A DNA stretch of 64,000 bases, taken from Nocardia sp. NBC_01730 (GTDB taxonomy: Bacteria; Actinomycetota; Actinomycetes; Mycobacteriales; Mycobacteriaceae). Below the pieces are notes generated by a model. The model was not told the origin of the DNA and did not search any database. It saw only the letters and a list, made by a program, of their open reading frames with translations. Below are positions 19,680 to 28,772 of the stretch, one piece after another. Numbering within the stretch: position 1 is the stretch's first letter; each line of letters starts with the position of its first letter. Location: NCBI RefSeq assembly GCF_035920445.1, contig NZ_CP109162.1:3286001-3350000 (forward strand), read 5' to 3'. The position numbers and the translations under genes are program-made.

Positions 19680-20285
19680 TTACCGGTTCTTGCCGAGCAG
19701 GCCGAGCGCTGCCCGCAGGGCGGCGGAGGTATCGGAGGCGGGCCGGTCGGCCAGCACCGCGTCGACCGCCTGTTCGGCCGGTTTGGCGGCGAAGCCGAGT
19801 CCGATGAGCGCCTCGACGACCTGGTCACGCACCGGCGTGACCACCGGCGCGGGCGCGCTTCCTGGCGGACCGGACTGCACCGGGACGAGATTCACCTTGT
19901 CACGCAGTTCGACCACCATGCGCTCGGCGCCGCGCTTGCCGATGCCGGGCACCCTGGTCAGTGCGGCCACGTTGCTCTCGGCGAGCGCCTTGCGCAGCGC
20001 TTCGGGTTCCAGCACGGCCAGCACCGCCATCGCGAGGCGGGGGCCGACGCCGGAGACGGTCTGCAGCAGGCCGAACAGGTCGCGAGCCTCGGTATCGGCG
20101 AAGCCGTAGAGCGTCATCGAGTCCTCGCGGACGATCATCGCGGTGTAGAGCCTGGTCTCCGCGCCACGGGTGAGTCCGCCGAGGGTGGCCGGGGTGGCGT
20201 TGAGCCGGTAACCGACGCCGGCCGCCTCGATCACCGCATGGTCGAGTGCGATCTCCAGCACCTCACCGCGTATCGACGCGATCAC
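19680..20285 (-). CDS. ruvA: Holliday junction-binding protein RuvA
   Basis: Tetrameric protein that binds the four-way junction and loads RuvB. The 201-residue product begins with the OB-fold ([20 protein letters not shown]), has tandem helix-hairpin-helix motifs ([17 protein letters not shown] and [17 protein letters not shown]) and a C-terminal domain III ([19 protein letters not shown]). GTG 20285 overlaps the ruvC stop in GTGA, so translation is probably coupled. Confidence 0.97.
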   Translation of the reverse strand: MIASIRGEVLEIALDHAVIEAAGVGYRLNATPATLGGLTRGAETRLYTAMIVREDSMTLYGFADTEARDLFGLLQTVSGVGPRLAMAVLAVLEPEALRKALAESNVAALTRVPGIGKRGAERMVVELRDKVNLVPVQSGPPGSAPAPVVTPVRDQVVEALIGLGFAAKPAEQAVDAVLADRPASDTSAALRAALGLLGKNR

Positions 20286-20851
20286 CCGTGCACCGCCTTC
20301 CGCTGTTCGGCAAGCCGTTCCCTGTACCGCCGCTGCGCCGCGGCCGCCTTGGCCTCGGCGGCAGCCATCCGCTCCAGCAGCGGCGCCCGCCAACAATGGC
20401 AGATGGCCAGCGCGAGCGCATCCGCCGCATCGGCGGGCGTCGGCGCCGCCTGTAGGCCGAGGATGCGGGTGACCATGGCGGTCACCTGCTTCTTGTCCGC
20501 GGTGCCGTTGCCGGTGACCGCCGCCTTCACCTCGCTTGGGGTGTGGAACGCCACCGGGATACCCCGGCGCGCCGCGGCGAGCGCGACCACCCCGCCCGCC
20601 TGCGCGGTACCCATCGCGGTACGGACATTGTGCTGCGCGAAGACCCGTTCGATCGCGACGGCCCCTGGTTTGTGGGTGTCCATCCAGTACTCGGCGGCGT
20701 CGGCGACTTGGAGCAGGCGCTGGGCCAGGTCCATGTCCGCGGAAGTGCGGACCACGTCTACGTCCAGGGCAGTAACCTTCCGCCCCAGCCCGCCCTCCAC
20801 GATGCTGAGGCCGCACCGGGTGAGCCCGGGGTCGACGCCCATCACCCGCAC
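20282..20851 (-). CDS. ruvC: Holliday junction resolvase RuvC
   Basis: Dimeric endonuclease that cuts Holliday junctions. In this 189-residue protein the four acidic residues of the RNase H-like site are visible: D in [10 protein letters not shown] near residue 7, E in AIERVF, and the C-terminal pair in [17 protein letters not shown] 20851 is preceded by GAGAGGGG five bases upstream and gives the family's usual length. First gene of ruvCAB; its stop overlaps ruvA. Confidence 0.97.
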   Translation of the reverse strand: MRVMGVDPGLTRCGLSIVEGGLGRKVTALDVDVVRTSADMDLAQRLLQVADAAEYWMDTHKPGAVAIERVFAQHNVRTAMGTAQAGGVVALAAARRGIPVAFHTPSEVKAAVTGNGTADKKQVTAMVTRILGLQAAPTPADAADALALAICHCWRAPLLERMAAAEAKAAAAQRRYRERLAEQRKAVHG

Positions 20852-20929
20852 GAAAACCCCTCTCACAGGACACGAACAACTGTTCGAGAGTTTAGCGGAG
20901 GCTTCGGCTTTCGTGCTCCTGCGACACGA

Positions 20930-20951
20930 CACGGCCCCGGCCGGAGCCGTG
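20930..20951 (-). terminator. Hairpin between thioesterase gene and ruvC
   Basis: CACGGC (20930-20935) and GCCGTG (20946-20951) form a stem around a GC-rich ten-base loop that can fold further (CCGG/CCGG). It lies 20 bases past the thioesterase stop and upstream of ruvC, so it probably separates the two transcripts. Confidence 0.4.
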
Positions 20952-20970
20952 CGTGATGGCTTCCCCGCGC

Positions 20971-21393
20971 TCAGGCCGGTAGCCCGAGCAACTCGGGGCA
21001 ACTCGCCCTGGCGGCCCACTCGCGGACCGGGTCGACGACCAGTCGCCGCGATGCCAGATCGAGAAGACCGCTGACGTTGGTCACGGTCGCGGCGACCACG
21101 CCGTCGGCACGGATGAGGACGTGCTCGACCCGGTAGGTCTTGCCCTCACCCCAGCGCCAGGTGCACGACACATCTACCGCGTCGCCGCCACGTAGTTCGC
21201 GCTGGAAACTGATCACCGTTTCCAGGTTGACCGGCCCCAACCCGGACGCGATCAGCTCGTCGACGGAAACGCCCGCCGCCTGGACACACGCGAATCGCGA
21301 TTGGTCGGCGAATTGGTGGTAGGCCGCGCCGGTGACATGCAACTGAGGATCCAGATCGGAAACCCGGACTTCGATACGGGTACTGAACGACAC
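20971..21393 (-). CDS. Hot-dog fold acyl-CoA thioesterase (4HBT family)
   Basis: About 140 residues with the 4HBT pattern: [25 protein letters not shown] near the start. The DxDxxxHVxxxxY arrangement carries the catalytic Asp, followed by the long central helix and the strand [16 protein letters not shown]. Such enzymes hydrolyse acyl-CoA thioesters; chain-length preference is unknown. The start is uncertain: GTG 21393 gives a typical N-terminus, and GTG 21417 would add eight residues. Neither has a good ribosome site. Confidence 0.78.
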   Translation of the reverse strand: MSFSTRIEVRVSDLDPQLHVTGAAYHQFADQSRFACVQAAGVSVDELIASGLGPVNLETVISFQRELRGGDAVDVSCTWRWGEGKTYRVEHVLIRADGVVAATVTNVSGLLDLASRRLVVDPVREWAARASCPELLGLPA

Positions 21394-21417
21394 GGGGCCG
21401 ACTATGCCACCCGGCAC

Positions 21418-21784
21418 CGACAAGTTCTGGCGTCCGCCGTCGAGCACAGCCTGAACCCCGCTCCACCAGCACAGCCCACCTGATCGCCGCCGTCCGCCGA
21501 GATGAGCCGGACTGCGCCGACGAGGCGAACCACGCGTCAGCTGTCGGAGACCTGCCGCGCGAAAGCGGCGTAGGCGGACTCGCCGAAAAGGATGAAGCGG
21601 ACTTCCGACACCGCCGTGTTGGTCGCACACACCGTTGTGCGCTCTTCGCACTCGCACCCCTTCCTCGCATCCGTGATGGACAAGCGAAGAACCGTGTGGG
21701 CAGCTGTGCGAGGACAGCCTCCACCCAGGTTCGCTGGAGCCGATTCACAGGTGGTCTCGAGGAAGTGTCTCGACAATGCCGTAG
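21418..21784. other. Intergenic region upstream of thioesterase and esterase genes
   Basis: Between the divergent thioesterase and membrane-esterase genes. No open frame has coding features or a ribosome site. It should hold both promoters, but I could not place either with confidence. Confidence 0.4.
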
Positions 21785-23218
21785 GTGCCAGTACTCGCCG
21801 CTCCTCCGACTCCTGCTCCACCGCAGCTTTCGCCGACGAATCAGAACCCGAACTATCAGAACGCCTTTCATCACGGGATCTCGCTGCTGCACGGCTGGTT
21901 GCCGCTGATGGTCGAGGTGCTCGCCGTGCTGTTCCTCGTGCTCGCCATCGCCCGGCGCTCCAGGAAGTGGTGGCTGATCCAGCTGCCGGTCTGCGTGCTG
22001 GTCGGCGTGGTGGGGGCGCTGACCGCCAGATGGTATGTGACGAACGAGGGGCTGGCATCCGATCCCGCGCCCGCCCTGTTGTGGGCCTGCGTCGGCGGCA
22101 CGGCCGCGGTGTCGGGGGTCGCGGTCCTCGGCTGGCGCGGCGCGCACTGGTGTCGGCGTGGGGCCGCGATCCTCGCCATTCCGCTTGCGCTGCTGAGCAC
22201 CGGGATTGTGCTCAACCAGTGGGTCGGCTACTACCCCACCGTGCAATCGGCGTGGGGCGCGCTGACCGCGGGCCCGCTGCCGAACCAGACCGACGTGTCG
22301 GCGCTGCCCGCCCTGCGGAACACCACCGTCGCCGACGGCAGGATCGTGCCGGTGCGAATTCCCCACTCCGGCAGCAACTTTCCGCACCGCACCGAGTATG
22401 TGTACCTGCCGCCCGCCTGGTTCGCCGGACCGACCCCGCCCGCGCTGCCCGTAGTGATGATGATCGGCGGCGAGTTCAACACCCCGGCCGACTGGATCCG
22501 CAGCGGCCAGATCATGTCCACCGTGGACAGGTTCACCGAGGCGAACGGCGGGCGCGCCCCGATTCTCGTCTTCGTCGACTCCAGCGGAAGCTTCAACAAC
22601 GACACCGAGTGCGTCAACGGGCCGCGCGGCGACGCTGCCGATCACCTGACCAAGGACGTGCCGAGCTACGTCGAATCCGGTTTCGGCGCCTCCGCCGATC
22701 CGGCGCGGTGGGCGGTGGTGGGCTGGTCGATGGGCGGCACGTGCGCGGTCGACCTCGCCGTCATGCACCCCGAACTGGTCCACACGTTCGTCGATATCGC
22801 GGGCGACCTCGGCCCGTCCTCCGGCACCAAGGACCAGACCGTCTCCCGTCTCTTCGGCGGTGACGCCGCCCGGTGGGCGGCCTTCGACCCGCTCACCGTC
22901 ATGGCCGCCCATGGTCCCTACACCGGCATCGCGGGCCTGTTCGACGACCTCACCCCACCGCAGCGCTCTCGAGGAGGCAACCACGGCCCCGTCGCCGACG
23001 ACGACACCGTCGGCATGGGCGGTCACGACGGAGTCCCCGATACCGGCGAGGTCGGAGCCGCCGAGAAACTCTGCGCCACGGGACAAGCGGTCGGCATCGA
23101 CTGCACCATCCACACCAGCCAGGGCGGCCACACCTGGCAGTTCGCCTCGGCCGCGTTCACCTCGGCGCTGCCGTGGATCGTCGCCCGCGTCGGCCTGCCC
23201 GTCCCCGCCACGACCTGA
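21785..23218 (+). CDS. Membrane-anchored esterase of the antigen-85/esterase D type
   Basis: A 477-residue alpha/beta hydrolase. The N-terminal 145 residues carry four hydrophobic helices (about 37-55, 64-80, 95-113 and 122-140). A putative esterase domain (PF00756-like) then faces outwards. Nucleophile elbow GWSMGG is at about residue 319; a late HTW...F segment (GGHTWQFAS) supplies the likely catalytic His. Membrane-anchored relatives occur through Mycobacteriales and are thought to act on envelope mycolates or other esters. Start GTG 21785 is a best guess; no clear ribosome site. Confidence 0.82.
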   Translation: MPVLAAPPTPAPPQLSPTNQNPNYQNAFHHGISLLHGWLPLMVEVLAVLFLVLAIARRSRKWWLIQLPVCVLVGVVGALTARWYVTNEGLASDPAPALLWACVGGTAAVSGVAVLGWRGAHWCRRGAAILAIPLALLSTGIVLNQWVGYYPTVQSAWGALTAGPLPNQTDVSALPALRNTTVADGRIVPVRIPHSGSNFPHRTEYVYLPPAWFAGPTPPALPVVMMIGGEFNTPADWIRSGQIMSTVDRFTEANGGRAPILVFVDSSGSFNNDTECVNGPRGDAADHLTKDVPSYVESGFGASADPARWAVVGWSMGGTCAVDLAVMHPELVHTFVDIAGDLGPSSGTKDQTVSRLFGGDAARWAAFDPLTVMAAHGPYTGIAGLFDDLTPPQRSRGGNHGPVADDDTVGMGGHDGVPDTGEVGAAEKLCATGQAVGIDCTIHTSQGGHTWQFASAAFTSALPWIVARVGLPVPATT

Positions 23219-23275
23219 CCCGCGCGCCACCACGCCCGATGTCCTCGCAGTGATCACCGGTCATGCCGGAATCGT

Positions 23276-24256
23276 TCAGCTCGGCGCGACGGTGACCTCG
23301 GCACGGAACGTGCGCCGATAGGTCTTCGGGGACACACCGATCGACTCGTACAGGTGCTGGCGCAGCGAGGTGCCGGTGGCGAAACCGACCTCCCCCGCGA
23401 TGCGGTCGACCGTCAGGTCGGTGGATTCCAGCAGGTGCCTGGCGCGGAAGACACGCTGCTGGATGAGCCAGCGACCGGGGCTCATCCCGACCTCGTCGCG
23501 GAAGCGGCGGGCGAAGGTGCGCTTGCTCATCCGCGCCCGGACGGCCAGCTCGTCGACGGTGACCGGGTGCGCCAGGTTCTCCAGCGCCCACTGCCGGGCG
23601 GCGGCGGTCCCGGCCGACGTCTCGCGCGGGACGGGCTGCTCGATGTATTGCGCTTGGCCACCGTCGCGCCATGGCGGGGCGACGCAGCGGCGCGCGACCG
23701 CGTTCGCGACAGCGCTGCCGTGATCGCGACGCACCAGGTGCAGGCACAAATCGATCCCGGCTGCCGCGCCCGCTGAGGTGAGGACGTCACCGTCGTCGAC
23801 ATAGAGCACGTCGGGATCGAGGCGCACCCTAGGGAAGGCGCGGCGGAATACCTCGGCCTGGTTCCAATGGGTCGTCGCCGGACGGCCGTCGAGCAGTCCG
23901 GCGGCAGCGGCGATGAAGGCTCCGGTGCAGATCGCGACGATCCTGGCACCTGGCCGGATGCGAGCGAACGCGTCGAGCACCGGTCGCGGCAGCTCACCGC
24001 CCAGGGTCATGGAGATGTCGCAGGCGGGCAGGGCGACCGTGTCGGCGGTCTCCAGAACTCCGCTGTCGTGCGTGACGGCGATGTCGTAGTCGGCGGAGGT
24101 GCGCACCGGGCGGCCGTCGATCGAGCAGGTGCGGATTTCGTATCTGCCTGCGGCGCTGCCGAACACCCTGTTCGGGATGCCGAGTTCGAAGGGATACACC
24201 CCGTCCAGGGCCAGCACCACCACTCGATGGGGTGCGGCCGTGCTTGCCACGGTCAT
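23276..24256 (-). CDS. GlxA-type transcription factor (DJ-1/PfpI + AraC)
   Basis: A 326-residue regulator. The N-terminal DJ-1/PfpI-like domain covers about 10-180, with the nucleophile-elbow Cys in AICTGAF at about 108. The C-terminal AraC domain has two helix-turn-helix units (VDELAVRARMSKRTFARRF and VDRIAGEVGFATGTSLRQHL). The PfpI domain in GlxA proteins senses a ligand and is not a protease. ATG 24256 gives the normal N-terminus. It is divergent from an oxidoreductase gene with an 18-base palindrome between them. Confidence 0.92.
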   Translation of the reverse strand: MTVASTAAPHRVVVLALDGVYPFELGIPNRVFGSAAGRYEIRTCSIDGRPVRTSADYDIAVTHDSGVLETADTVALPACDISMTLGGELPRPVLDAFARIRPGARIVAICTGAFIAAAAGLLDGRPATTHWNQAEVFRRAFPRVRLDPDVLYVDDGDVLTSAGAAAGIDLCLHLVRRDHGSAVANAVARRCVAPPWRDGGQAQYIEQPVPRETSAGTAAARQWALENLAHPVTVDELAVRARMSKRTFARRFRDEVGMSPGRWLIQQRVFRARHLLESTDLTVDRIAGEVGFATGTSLRQHLYESIGVSPKTYRRTFRAEVTVAPS

Positions 24257-24274
24257 GGCGCGATCATATCGAAG

Positions 24275-24292
24275 AATGGCAATCATGCCATT
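24275..24292. promoter_or_regulatory. Candidate operator of the GlxA-type regulator
   Basis: AATGGCA-ATCA-TGCCATT is a perfect inverted repeat with 7-base arms. Beyond it GAAG (left) and CTTC (right) extend the symmetry with one extra base on the right. It lies 18 bases upstream of the regulator start and 34 bases upstream of the oxidoreductase start. Confidence 0.6.
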
Positions 24293-24326
24293 TCTTCTGC
24301 GTTGCCCGAGCGGCAGGCTGGCATCC

Positions 24327-25289
24327 ATGATCGAGACCGACACCACCGCGACCATGCGCGCTATCAGTCAAAATGTCCTCGGCGGCCCCGAGGTGCTCAC
24401 CGAAGTACAGCTCCCACAACCGGTTCCGGGCCCCGGCGAGATCCTGGTACGGGTGCGCGCGGCCGGACTCAACCCGACCGACTGGCGGCACCGCGCCGTC
24501 GCCGGGTTGTTTCTGCCCGAGCCGCCGTTCGTGCTCGGCTGGGACGTGTCGGGCGAGGTAGCAGCCACCGGCGTCGGCGTCACCCTGTTCCGGCCGGGCG
24601 ACGAGGTCTTCGGCATGCTTCCCTACCCGAACGGCCACGGCGCCTTCGCCGAGTACGCTGCCGGCCCGGCCCGCGCCTTCGCTCACAAACCGGCCGGCCT
24701 GGACCACGTGCGGGCCGCCGCGATTCCGCTGGCCGGGCTCACCGCCTGGCAGGCACTGGTCGACACCGCCGAGGTGAGCGCCAGGCAGCGGGTGCTGATC
24801 CACGCGGCGGCCGGTGGCGTCGGCCACTTCGCCGTGCAGATCGCCAAGGCGCGCGGTGCGTACGTTATCGGCACGGCCAGCGCGCCCAATCACGATTTCC
24901 TGCGGGGGATCGGCGCCGACGAGGTGATCGACTACCGCGGCACCGATATCGCCGATGTGGTCCGGGATGTCGACGTGGTGCTGGACTCGGTCGACGACGA
25001 GAACAGCATCCGCTCGCTACGCACCCTGCGTCCTGGCGGGCTGCTGGTGTCGCTGCGCGCCTTCGGCACCATCGATCTCGTGGCCGAGGCGGACGCGCTC
25101 GGCGTGCGCGCGGTCCGGATGCTGGTCGAAGACGATCACGCGGGGATGCGCGCGCTCGCCGAGCTCGTCGACTCCGGCGCCCTGCGCCCGACGATCGCCG
25201 GAACTTTTCCCTCCTCGGCGGCGGCGAAAGCGCATGCTTTGGGCGACACCGGCCGCACCGTGGGCAAATTGGTACTCACCGTCCCCTGA
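24327..25289 (+). CDS. NADP-dependent quinone/alkenal oxidoreductase (MDR superfamily)
   Basis: A zinc-independent medium-chain dehydrogenase/reductase of about 320 residues. It has the GroES-like N-terminus (GEILVRVRAAGLNPTDW), the Rossmann motif HAAAGGVGHFAVQIAKA at about 160 and the C-terminal GRTVGKLVL typical of quinone oxidoreductase-like enzymes. It probably reduces quinones or reactive alkenals with NADPH. ATG 24327 is preferred to ATG 24354 because a GGCAGG-like site precedes it, but this is weak. Probably controlled by the divergent GlxA-type regulator. Confidence 0.88.
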   Translation: MIETDTTATMRAISQNVLGGPEVLTEVQLPQPVPGPGEILVRVRAAGLNPTDWRHRAVAGLFLPEPPFVLGWDVSGEVAATGVGVTLFRPGDEVFGMLPYPNGHGAFAEYAAGPARAFAHKPAGLDHVRAAAIPLAGLTAWQALVDTAEVSARQRVLIHAAAGGVGHFAVQIAKARGAYVIGTASAPNHDFLRGIGADEVIDYRGTDIADVVRDVDVVLDSVDDENSIRSLRTLRPGGLLVSLRAFGTIDLVAEADALGVRAVRMLVEDDHAGMRALAELVDSGALRPTIAGTFPSSAAAKAHALGDTGRTVGKLVLTVP

Positions 25290-25330
25290 ATCTCCCACAA
25301 TCCAGGCAGTGGCGCTTCTACCATCCGAGG

Positions 25331-25537
25331 ATGAGCAATGTTGTGAAGGCTGTCCTCGAGGGCGGGCCGCAAGACTTGCCCGCGCGCATCGTCCCGATCA
25401 CTCCGCCGGGGATCGAGCTGAAAGTCCCGTTCCGGGGCGGATACGAACACTTCAAAGTCACCCAGCGGGAGCAGGACACGCCCGAAGGGCGGCTGCCGGT
25501 CTACGAGTGGTGCGATCGAACCAAGATCGCGGAGTGA
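25331..25537 (+). CDS. DUF5988-like small protein
   Basis: A 68-residue protein (KAVLEGGPQDLPAR at the start, GGYEHF in the middle, RTKIAE at the end). It matches the pattern I know as DUF5988, a small actinobacterial family often near biosynthetic or regulatory genes. Function unknown. No signal or membrane segment. It lies 41 bases after the oxidoreductase gene and may be co-transcribed with it. Confidence 0.72.
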   Translation: MSNVVKAVLEGGPQDLPARIVPITPPGIELKVPFRGGYEHFKVTQREQDTPEGRLPVYEWCDRTKIAE

Positions 25538-25616
25538 CGCACCTTCCCTCTCCGCACCGGCGGTAAGCACCCGACCGGTCGCGAAAATCGGCCCGAGCTG
25601 TCCCACGATCGCCACG

Positions 25617-25650
25617 GACAAAAGCGTAACCATATGGTTACGCTTTTGTC
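25617..25650. promoter_or_regulatory. 34-bp perfect palindrome, ArsR operator
   Basis: GACAAAAGCGTAACCAT is followed by its exact reverse complement, with no spacer. The core GTAACCATATGGTTAC resembles sites of ArsR/SmtB regulators of the SRPBCC-linked type. The palindrome ends at the base before the GTG start of the ArsR gene, so it must overlap the promoter and transcription start. Confidence 0.75.
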
Positions 25651-26010
25651 GTGGACGAGATCTCAGGTGCGATCGCCGATCCGGTTCGGCGGGCGATCAT
25701 GGAAATGCTGCACGGGACTCGGCTCACCGCGGGCGCGATCGCGGAGCATTTCGCGATCAGCCGACCCGCCGTCAGCAGGCACCTGCGTGTGCTGCGCGAA
25801 AGCGGGCTGGTCCAGGACGAACTCGTCGGCAGGCAGCGATTCTATGTGCTCGACACCGGGCCGTTGACCGCGCTCACCCAGTGGCTCGACCGATTCCAGC
25901 GGCCCGCCGCGTGGGCACAGCACCTCGACGCACTCGAGACCGAGGTCTACCGGACCAAGCGCGAACACCGCTCCGGCGACGAGGACGCGACGAGGGAGAA
26001 CACGACATGA
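25651..26010 (+). CDS. ArsR-family winged-helix repressor
   Basis: A 119-residue regulator. The winged helix has IADPVRRAIMEMLHG, then AIAEHFAISRPAVSRHLRVLRESGLV (recognition helix PAVSRHLRVL), then a wing (GRQRFYVLD). No metal-binding cysteines are present. It belongs to the non-metal ArsR group usually paired with an SRPBCC/AHSA1 gene. Translation from GTG 25651 would be leaderless because the operator abuts it. It overlaps the decayed SRPBCC gene by ATGA. Confidence 0.9.
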   Translation: MDEISGAIADPVRRAIMEMLHGTRLTAGAIAEHFAISRPAVSRHLRVLRESGLVQDELVGRQRFYVLDTGPLTALTQWLDRFQRPAAWAQHLDALETEVYRTKREHRSGDEDATRENTT

Positions 26011-26221
26011 CGAAACGACCCACCGGGTGGCTGTTGCCCGCGGGCACCACAGACCTGCGGTTCAGCCGCCACCTGCCCACCGACACCGCCCAGCTCCCCC
26101 AGGTCGCCCGGTTGGAGTACTACCTGGACATGCTCGGGGCAGCCCGTTCCGGCACGGACCGCCCCGATTCGGCGAGTACCACCCCGCAATGCAGCGGTCT
26201 TACGAGCAGCCGACCGACTAG
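26007..26221 (+). pseudogene. Remnant of an SRPBCC/AHSA1-like gene
   Basis: The ATG overlaps the ArsR stop as in intact ArsR-SRPBCC pairs. The frame starts with a typical N-terminus (RPTGWLLPAGTTDLRFSRHLP) and jumps straight to a family-like C-terminus (EYYLDMLGAARSGTDRPD). Some 80-90 central residues are missing. After RPD a one-base loss shifts the frame; restoring it gives [17 protein letters not shown] and a stop at 26219-26221, the normal family ending. The unshifted frame runs on to 26315 through the yebC antisense strand. Called from family patterns I know, not from an alignment. Confidence 0.65.
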
Positions 26222-26970
26222 TCGTCCAGCTGGGCGAGGACCTCGTCCGGGATATCGACGTTGGTGTAGACGTTCTGCACGTCGTCACTGTCCTCGAGCG
26301 CGTCGACCAGCTTGATCACCTTGCGGGCACCCTCGGCGTCGACCGCTACGGACACCGACGGCTGAAAGCCGGACTCGGCGGAGTCGTAGTCGATGCCCGC
26401 GCTCTGCAGGGCGGTGCGCACCGCGATCAAATCACCGGGCTCGCTGATGATTTCGAAGGACTCATCGAGGTCGTTGACCTCCTCCGCACCTGCGTCGAGC
26501 ACCGCCATCAGCACGTCGTCCTCAGACAGGCCGTTCTTCTCCAGGGTGACGACGCCCTTGCGGTGGAACAGGTAGGACACCGAGCCGGGGTCGGCCATGT
26601 TGCCGCCGTTGCGCGTCATGGCGACCCGCACCTCCCCCGCGGCACGGTTGCGATTGTCGGTGAGGCACTCGATCAGCACGGCGACGCCGTTGGGGCCGTA
26701 ACCCTCGTACATGATCGTCTGCCAGTCGGCGCCGCCCGCCTCTTCGCCGCCGCCGCGCTTGCGGGCGCGCTCGATGTTGTCATTGGGGACCGACGCCTTC
26801 TTCGCCTTCTGGATGGCGTCGTACAGCGTCGGATTGCCATCCGGGTCACCGCCACCGGTCCGGGCCGCCACCTCGATGTTCTTGATCAACTTCGCGAACA
26901 GCTTGCCACGCTTCGCGTCGATCGCAGCCTTCTTGTGCTTGGTGGTGGCCCATTTGGAGTGGCCGCTCAT
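26218..26970 (-). CDS. yebC: YebC/PmpR-family protein
   Basis: A 250-residue, full-length YebC/TACO1-type protein starting [14 protein letters not shown]. The acidic C-terminal segment [16 protein letters not shown] is present. Family members were described as transcription regulators, and recent work links them to translation of polyproline stretches on the ribosome. It lies upstream of ruvC and downstream of pdxT in the order seen in mycobacteria. Confidence 0.96.
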   Translation of the reverse strand: MSGHSKWATTKHKKAAIDAKRGKLFAKLIKNIEVAARTGGGDPDGNPTLYDAIQKAKKASVPNDNIERARKRGGGEEAGGADWQTIMYEGYGPNGVAVLIECLTDNRNRAAGEVRVAMTRNGGNMADPGSVSYLFHRKGVVTLEKNGLSEDDVLMAVLDAGAEEVNDLDESFEIISEPGDLIAVRTALQSAGIDYDSAESGFQPSVSVAVDAEGARKVIKLVDALEDSDDVQNVYTNVDIPDEVLAQLDD

Positions 26971-27081
26971 TCCCCTACTTCCTTCAGGTCGATGGCACTT
27001 CTGATCGTGTGTGCGGTACCGGCACAGCCGGGCCGACAACTCCCCTAGCCTACTCGGGCGCTCACGATAGCCCAGCCCCGG

Positions 27082-27753
27082 CTAAGCCGCCCGGACCAGC
27101 TCAACGAACATCCGGTGCACCCGCAGATCGCCAGTCACCTCGGGATGGAACGACGTCGCGAGGACGTTGCCTTGCCGTACCGCCACGATCCGACCGGCGG
27201 CCGGGCCGTCCGGCACGGTAGCCAGCACGTCGACGCCCTCGCCCACGTGCTCGACCCACGGCGCCCGGATGAACACCGCCCGCACCGGGCCTTCCTTCAG
27301 TCCCGCAAACGGCAAATCGGTCTCGAACGAATCGACCTGGCGGCCGAATGCGTTACGCCGCACCGTCATATCTATCCCGGACAGGTGCTTGGCGTCCGGG
27401 CGGGTGTCGAGCACATCGGAGGCGAGCAGGATCATGCCGGCACACGACCCGAAGGCCGGCATTCCGTCGCGCAACCGCGCACGCAGCGGCTCCAGCAGTT
27501 CGAATGCCTCCAGGAGCTTGCTGATCGCGGTCGACTCGCCACCAGGCAACACCAGCGCGTCCACCGCGGCGAGTTCGGATTCGCGGCGGACCAGCACCGG
27601 TTCGGCACCGCAGCGCGTGAGCGCCGCGACGTGCTCCCGGACGTCGCCCTGCAGCGCAAGCACGCCGATGGTGGGACGGGACTGCGCCTGTCCGGCGTCG
27701 GCGGCGGGTGCGGCGACCGAGGAAGCGTTCACGCCGGAAAGCTTACGAGCCAC
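27082..27753 (-). CDS. pdxT: Glutaminase subunit of pyridoxal 5'-phosphate synthase
   Basis: Class I glutamine amidotransferase that feeds ammonia to PdxS. The 223-residue protein has [12 protein letters not shown], the glycine loop LVLPGGEST, the catalytic Cys in [11 protein letters not shown] and the His-Glu pair in [10 protein letters not shown]. The first 28 residues are an extra Ala/Gln-rich stretch, so translation could start later. In related genomes pdxT lies in one run with tesB and pdxS; here about 4 kb separates it from pdxS. Confidence 0.96.
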   Translation of the reverse strand: MARKLSGVNASSVAAPAADAGQAQSRPTIGVLALQGDVREHVAALTRCGAEPVLVRRESELAAVDALVLPGGESTAISKLLEAFELLEPLRARLRDGMPAFGSCAGMILLASDVLDTRPDAKHLSGIDMTVRRNAFGRQVDSFETDLPFAGLKEGPVRAVFIRAPWVEHVGEGVDVLATVPDGPAAGRIVAVRQGNVLATSFHPEVTGDLRVHRMFVELVRAA

Positions 27754-27825
27754 ACCGATGTGTGCCCGCTCACAGTCGCCACCCGAGTTCCGTCACCGCC
27801 CTGGCGCGAGAACGGTGGACGCCGT

Positions 27826-28647
27826 TCAGCTCTCCCGCAGCGTCCGAATGAGACCTTCCTGAACCACGGCGGCGACCAACCGACCCTCTCGGGTGAAGAT
27901 CTTGCCGCCGGTCAGGGCACGGCCGAAACCGGCCGAGGGAGAGGCCTGATCGTAGAGCAGCCAGTCGTCGGCGCGGAACGGGCGGAGGAACCACATAGCG
28001 TGGTCGAGCGACGCGGTCTGGGTCGGCTCGTGGGGGTGGATGACCTTCGAGGAGCCGAGCAGCGTCATATCGCTCATGTACGCGAGGGTGCAGACATGGA
28101 ACAGGGGGTCGTCGGGCAGCGGGTGCCGATAGCGGAACCACACCTGTTGTGGGGAGACCACACCGTCGCGACGAGCGACGTTCTCCTGCGGCACCATACG
28201 GATATCCCAGTGCTCCCACTCGCGCATCGCCCACAGAAGCTCCGGACTCATCACGGTGCTGGCATCGGGCAACTCTTCGGGCGCCTGCACCTCGGGCATC
28301 ACGTCCTGATGCTCGGGACCCTCATCCCCGACGTGGAACGAGGCCGACATAGTGAAGATCGCGGCACCCTCCTGGATACCGGTCACCCGCCGGGTGCAGA
28401 ATGATCGGCCATCCCGGATCCGCTCGACCTGGTAGACCGTCGGCTCCTGAGGGTTGCCCGGCCGCAGAAAATACCCGTGCAGTGAATGCACCTGGAACCG
28501 AGGCTCCACCGTCCGGACCGCCGACACCAGTGCCTGGCCGGCAACCTGTCCGCCGAACGTGCGTGCGAGCTGGGTCTTGGTGGACGCGCCACGGAAGATG
28601 TCCCGCTCGAGCCGCTCTATCTCCAGCGCCTCTTCGATTGTCGCCAT
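27826..28647 (-). CDS. tesB: Acyl-CoA thioesterase II
   Basis: A 273-residue double hot-dog thioesterase. It has TFGGQVAGQALVSAVRTV in the first domain, HSLHGYFLRPG, and the second-domain motif SLDHAMWFLRPFRADDWLLY with the catalytic Asp. TesB hydrolyses medium- and long-chain acyl-CoA. It lies 72 bases upstream of pdxT on the same strand. Confidence 0.95.
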   Translation of the reverse strand: MATIEEALEIERLERDIFRGASTKTQLARTFGGQVAGQALVSAVRTVEPRFQVHSLHGYFLRPGNPQEPTVYQVERIRDGRSFCTRRVTGIQEGAAIFTMSASFHVGDEGPEHQDVMPEVQAPEELPDASTVMSPELLWAMREWEHWDIRMVPQENVARRDGVVSPQQVWFRYRHPLPDDPLFHVCTLAYMSDMTLLGSSKVIHPHEPTQTASLDHAMWFLRPFRADDWLLYDQASPSAGFGRALTGGKIFTREGRLVAAVVQEGLIRTLRES

Positions 28648-28772
28648 GCGGTGAAGATTATCCCGACGGCCCGCCGCGTCGTGTCTCGGCTGTCGGTGGC
28701 CCCGGCACGCGCCTCTGCCGCTGTACGGCGACCGCCATGTCGGCGACGACTCACGTTTGCTGAGATGGAGCG

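Noticed and set aside
21146..23257. A 703-codon minus-strand open frame opposite the membrane esterase.
   Set aside because: The plus-strand gene has a catalytic motif and membrane helices. The minus frame is Gly/Arg/Asp-rich shadow sequence.
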